Below are positions 7,025-8,540 of a DNA stretch of 8,540 bases, piece after piece. Under the pieces are notes generated by a model that saw only the letters and a list, made by a program, of their open reading frames with translations, was not told the DNA's origin and made no database searches. Each line of letters starts with the position of its first letter. The first letter of the stretch is position 1. This DNA comes from Collinsella aerofaciens. GTDB taxonomy: Bacteria; Actinomycetota; Coriobacteriia; Coriobacteriales; Coriobacteriaceae. A program made the position numbers and the translations under genes. The DNA lies in the NCBI GenBank assembly GCA_021639365.1, contig JAJXHK010000052.1:1-8540 (forward strand), written 5' to 3'.

Positions 7025-7059
7025 ACCACCACGAAGGGGACAGGCACCTTTGTGGTGGT
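7025..7059. repeat. REP-like hairpin upstream of the ATPase gene
   Basis: ACCACCAC (7025-7032) pairs with GTGGTGGT (7052-7059) around a 19-base loop that contains GGGGACAGGCACC. The layout (stem, a few bases, GGGGAC core, stem) resembles REP sequences mobilised by Y1 tyrosine transposases; the loop core also parallels GGGGACGT of units A and B read on the minus strand. Its right 20 bases recur inverted at 8468-8487. Confidence 0.65.
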
Positions 7060-7092
7060 CTCATCAGTTGCGGTGGTGAGCCGCGCTGGTTC

Positions 7093-7149
7093 ATCTCGAT
7101 CTGTAACAGATAGACCGTTAAAACCGAGCCCGGTGTTACAGATCGAGAT
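7093..7149. repeat. 57-nt hairpin, first copy
   Basis: ATCTCGATCTGTAACA (7093-7108) is the exact reverse complement of 7134-7149, with a 25-base interior. The arm contains the small palindrome TCTGT-A-ACAGA. There is no T-tract of terminator type. Confidence 0.75.
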
Positions 7150-7171
7150 TTTCGGGCAGCCCCTGCAGTTT

Positions 7172-7228
7172 GTCTCGTTCTGTAACAGATAGAGACGATT
7201 TTGCCTGCTAGATGTTACAGATTGAGAC
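7172..7228. repeat. 57-nt hairpin, second copy
   Basis: GTCTCGTTCTGTAACA (7172-7187) pairs with TGTTACAGATTGAGAC (7213-7228), with one G-U pair and one mismatch. Arm length (16), interior length (25) and total (57) equal those of the copy at 7093-7149, while the interiors share mainly the first bases (GATAGA). Confidence 0.75.
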
Positions 7229-7236
7229 GGGATCTC

Positions 7237-7311
7237 TTAGTCCACGGTGATGTCGAGATTCTTGCCAACGAAGCCGACGTAGTACCCTTGGCCAGCAGGC
7301 AATTTGACTGA
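7237..7311 (-). pseudogene. Possible 3' end remnant of a lost gene
   Basis: On the minus strand, 7311 to 7237 reads in frame as about 24 protein-like residues (SVKLPAGQGYYVGF then VGKNLDITVD) followed by TAA. The alternating hydrophobic pattern and codons look like the last strands of a beta-rich domain. Upstream the frame runs into the low-complexity purine/pyrimidine tract, has no Met or ribosome site, and meets a stop at 7354-7356. I do not recognise the parent family. It may also be chance. Confidence 0.4.
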
Positions 7312-7332
7312 ATAGGAAAAAAAGGAAAAAAT
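7304..7332 (+). promoter_or_regulatory. Weak candidate promoter of the ATPase gene
   Basis: TTGACT (7304-7309) is a good -35 match. At 17 bases the -10 position reads AAAAAT (7327-7332), four of six, within the A-rich duplication. No other convincing promoter was found between the hairpins and the start codon. Confidence 0.3.
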
Positions 7333-7348
7333 AGGAAAAAAAGGAAAG
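7311..7348. repeat. Tandem 19-nt purine-rich duplication
   Basis: AATAGGAAAAAAAGGAAAA (7311-7329) is repeated at 7330-7348 with one difference at the last base. Each copy has a run of seven A's. The second copy merges into the ribosome binding site of the ATPase gene. Confidence 0.75.
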
Positions 7349-7355
7349 GAGACTC

Positions 7356-8462
7356 ATGACTGAAACCATCTTCTCCCCCTCATTTGGAAATCGCCCGTCC
7401 TATCTGGTGGGACGCGGGAGCGTGATTTCGACATTCATCTCCGGCCTTGAACAGGAGCCGGGCAATCGAGACCGCGCCATGCTCATGCTCGGCCAGCGAG
7501 GCAGCGGCAAGACGGTTCTCCTGTGGGAGCTCGCCGACCGCGCCCGCAAGCTCGGCTTCGTCGTCGCCACGCCCACCGTAGCCTCCGAGGACATGCTCGA
7601 GCGTATCGTTGAAAAAATCCAAGAGGCGGGCGAGCCTTACGTCAGCAAACGCCACCTTCCCAAGCTTACGGGCGGCAGCTTGAGCGTCTTCGGTTTCTCG
7701 GCCGGCCTTGAGTTCACACGCGATGTGCAGGAAACCAAGAGCTTCCAGTTCAAGCTCACGCAGCTGGCGCGCAAATTGACCGAGCAAGGACACGGCATCC
7801 TCATCCTTATCGATGAACTCCAGGCCAATTCGCCCGAGATCAGACAACTCGTCACCGCCTATCAAGAACTCGTCGGCGAGGGACTCAACGTCGCGCTCGT
7901 CATGGCGGGCCTTCCGGGAGCGGTCTCGGCGACGCTCAATGACCGCGTGCTGACGTTTCTTAACCGCGCGCGCAAAGTCACACTCGAACCGCTTTCAGTC
8001 GGAGATGTCGATACCTACTATCAGCGAGCTTTCGAAGAGCTCGGCCTTGATATCCCAGGCGATCTTCGGCTGGATGCCGCTCGCGCAACCCAGGGTTCAC
8101 CCTACATGTTGCAGCTCATCGGCTACAACATCGCTAATCGTTGCCAGGCAGGAGAGTGCGTAACGCAAGAGCAGGTCGACGGAGCCATCGAGGCGTCAAA
8201 AGTAGATTTCGAAAACGATGTGTGCGAGACGACGCTCGCCGCACTGTCGGACCAAGACGTTGCGTTTCTCGCCGCAATGGCAGATGACGAAGATACCGTG
8301 TCACGCATTTCTGATGTAGCCGAGCGCATGTCGGTCACACCCGACTACGCCCAAAAATATCGCCGACGCCTCATCGACGCCGGCGTAATCGAACAGGCCC
8401 GCCGCGGTTACGTACGCTTTGCTGTTCCCTATATGCTCGACTACCTGCGAAGTCAGCTGTAG
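7356..8462 (+). CDS. Orphan AAA+ ATPase with C-terminal winged-helix-like region
   Basis: A 368-residue cytoplasmic ATPase of the AAA+/ORC-like (AAA_16 or ATPase_2) sort. Residues 12-22 (NRPSYLVGRGS) form the usual VGR-type lead-in. Walker A is GQRGSGKT at 46-53 with K52; Walker B is ILILIDE at 148-154 with D153 and E154, so hydrolysis should be possible. A sensor-like strand (LVMAGLP, about 181-187) and arginines R197, R204 and R206 follow. The lid carries TQGSPYMLQLIGY (about 245-257). Residues about 296-366 (LSDQDVAFLAAM to the end) look like a winged helix, ending in a GYVRFAVPYMLDYLR motif seen in such ATPases, which suggests DNA binding. The ATG is supported by AAGGAG at 7346-7351. No partner gene is visible, so its process (regulation, defence, DNA handling) is open. 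Repeats flank it on both sides. Confidence 0.88.
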   Translation: MTETIFSPSFGNRPSYLVGRGSVISTFISGLEQEPGNRDRAMLMLGQRGSGKTVLLWELADRARKLGFVVATPTVASEDMLERIVEKIQEAGEPYVSKRHLPKLTGGSLSVFGFSAGLEFTRDVQETKSFQFKLTQLARKLTEQGHGILILIDELQANSPEIRQLVTAYQELVGEGLNVALVMAGLPGAVSATLNDRVLTFLNRARKVTLEPLSVGDVDTYYQRAFEELGLDIPGDLRLDAARATQGSPYMLQLIGYNIANRCQAGECVTQEQVDGAIEASKVDFENDVCETTLAALSDQDVAFLAAMADDEDTVSRISDVAERMSVTPDYAQKYRRRLIDAGVIEQARRGYVRFAVPYMLDYLRSQL

Positions 8463-8467
8463 AAAAA

Positions 8468-8487
8468 ACCACCACAAAGGCGCCTGT
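8468..8487. repeat. Inverted partial copy of the upstream REP-like element
   Basis: ACCACCACAAAGGCGCCTGT matches the reverse complement of 7040-7059 at 19 of 20 positions. It starts five bases after the ATPase stop codon. The GGGGAC core and second stem arm of the full element are absent here. Confidence 0.7.
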
Positions 8488-8493
8488 GAACTG

Positions 8494-8526
8494 CCTCCCA
8501 TTTCTTGGACATCGGGAAATGGGAGG
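8494..8526 (+). terminator. Hairpin after the ATPase; terminator or leader structure
   Basis: CCTCCCATTTC (8494-8504) pairs perfectly over 11 bp with GAAATGGGAGG (8516-8526), with an 11-base loop, followed by TTTT. It can end the ATPase transcript. However the 3' arm contains GGGAGG, well placed as a ribosome binding site for the ATG at 8533, so it may instead be a 5' leader structure of the next gene. Confidence 0.55.
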
Positions 8527-8532
8527 TTTTCC

Positions 8533-8540
8533 ATGAGTAT
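8533..8540 (+). CDS. Possible start of a further gene (3' cut by window)
   Basis: ATGAGTAT begins six bases after GGGAGG (8521-8526). Only two full codons (Met-Ser) are visible, so nothing can be said of the product. The ribosome-site spacing is the only support. Confidence 0.3.

Overview
The window reads as a GC-rich chromosome of a gut-type actinobacterium. The gene content (7TM sensor/kinase/LuxR operon, family 1 phospho-glucosidase, acidic lipoproteins) and the repeat-laden intergenic DNA fit Coriobacteriia, most likely Collinsella or a close relative. That assignment is inference from gene style, not a database match.

Layout. (1) 3-107: the end of a zinc-ribbon protein gene on the + strand, then a compact hairpin. 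(2) 188-1030: an acidic secreted lipoprotein (+), closed by a strong 15-bp stem terminator (1081-1115) that lies between it and a convergent operon. (3) 1141-5137, minus strand: a tightly packed three-gene signalling operon in transcription order: 7TM protein with an atypical, probably non-catalytic kinase-like C-terminus, then a NarL-type histidine kinase, then a LuxR/NarL response regulator. The junctions are 2 bp apart and a 4-bp ATGA overlap. The operon starts from a possible near-leaderless promoter. (4) 5138-5449: no gene; it holds two related hairpins with compensatory stem changes bracketing a large 18-bp-arm inverted repeat, then a strong bidirectional terminator. (5) 5450-6880, minus strand: a complete GH1 6-phospho-beta-glucosidase with a good promoter whose spacer contains a palindrome. 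(6) 6881-7355: no intact gene; it holds the bgl promoter, a REP-like hairpin, two 57-nt hairpins of identical geometry, a short 3' coding remnant on the minus strand, and a purine-rich tandem duplication ending in the ribosome binding site of the next gene. (7) 7356-8462: an orphan AAA+ ATPase with a C-terminal winged-helix-like region (+). Just after its stop is an inverted partial copy of the REP-like element found upstream of it. A last hairpin (8494-8526) has a Shine-Dalgarno-like sequence in its 3' arm, ahead of an ATG at 8533 that may start the next gene.

Functionally, the signalling operon probably senses an unknown envelope or extracellular cue and controls transcription through the response regulator. 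The glucosidase hydrolyses phosphorylated beta-glucosides delivered by a PTS transporter that is not in the window. The ATPase has no recognisable partner here. The most unusual content is the intergenic DNA: at least three families of hairpin repeats in two short gaps and around the ATPase. No transposase, tRNA, rRNA or CRISPR array was seen.
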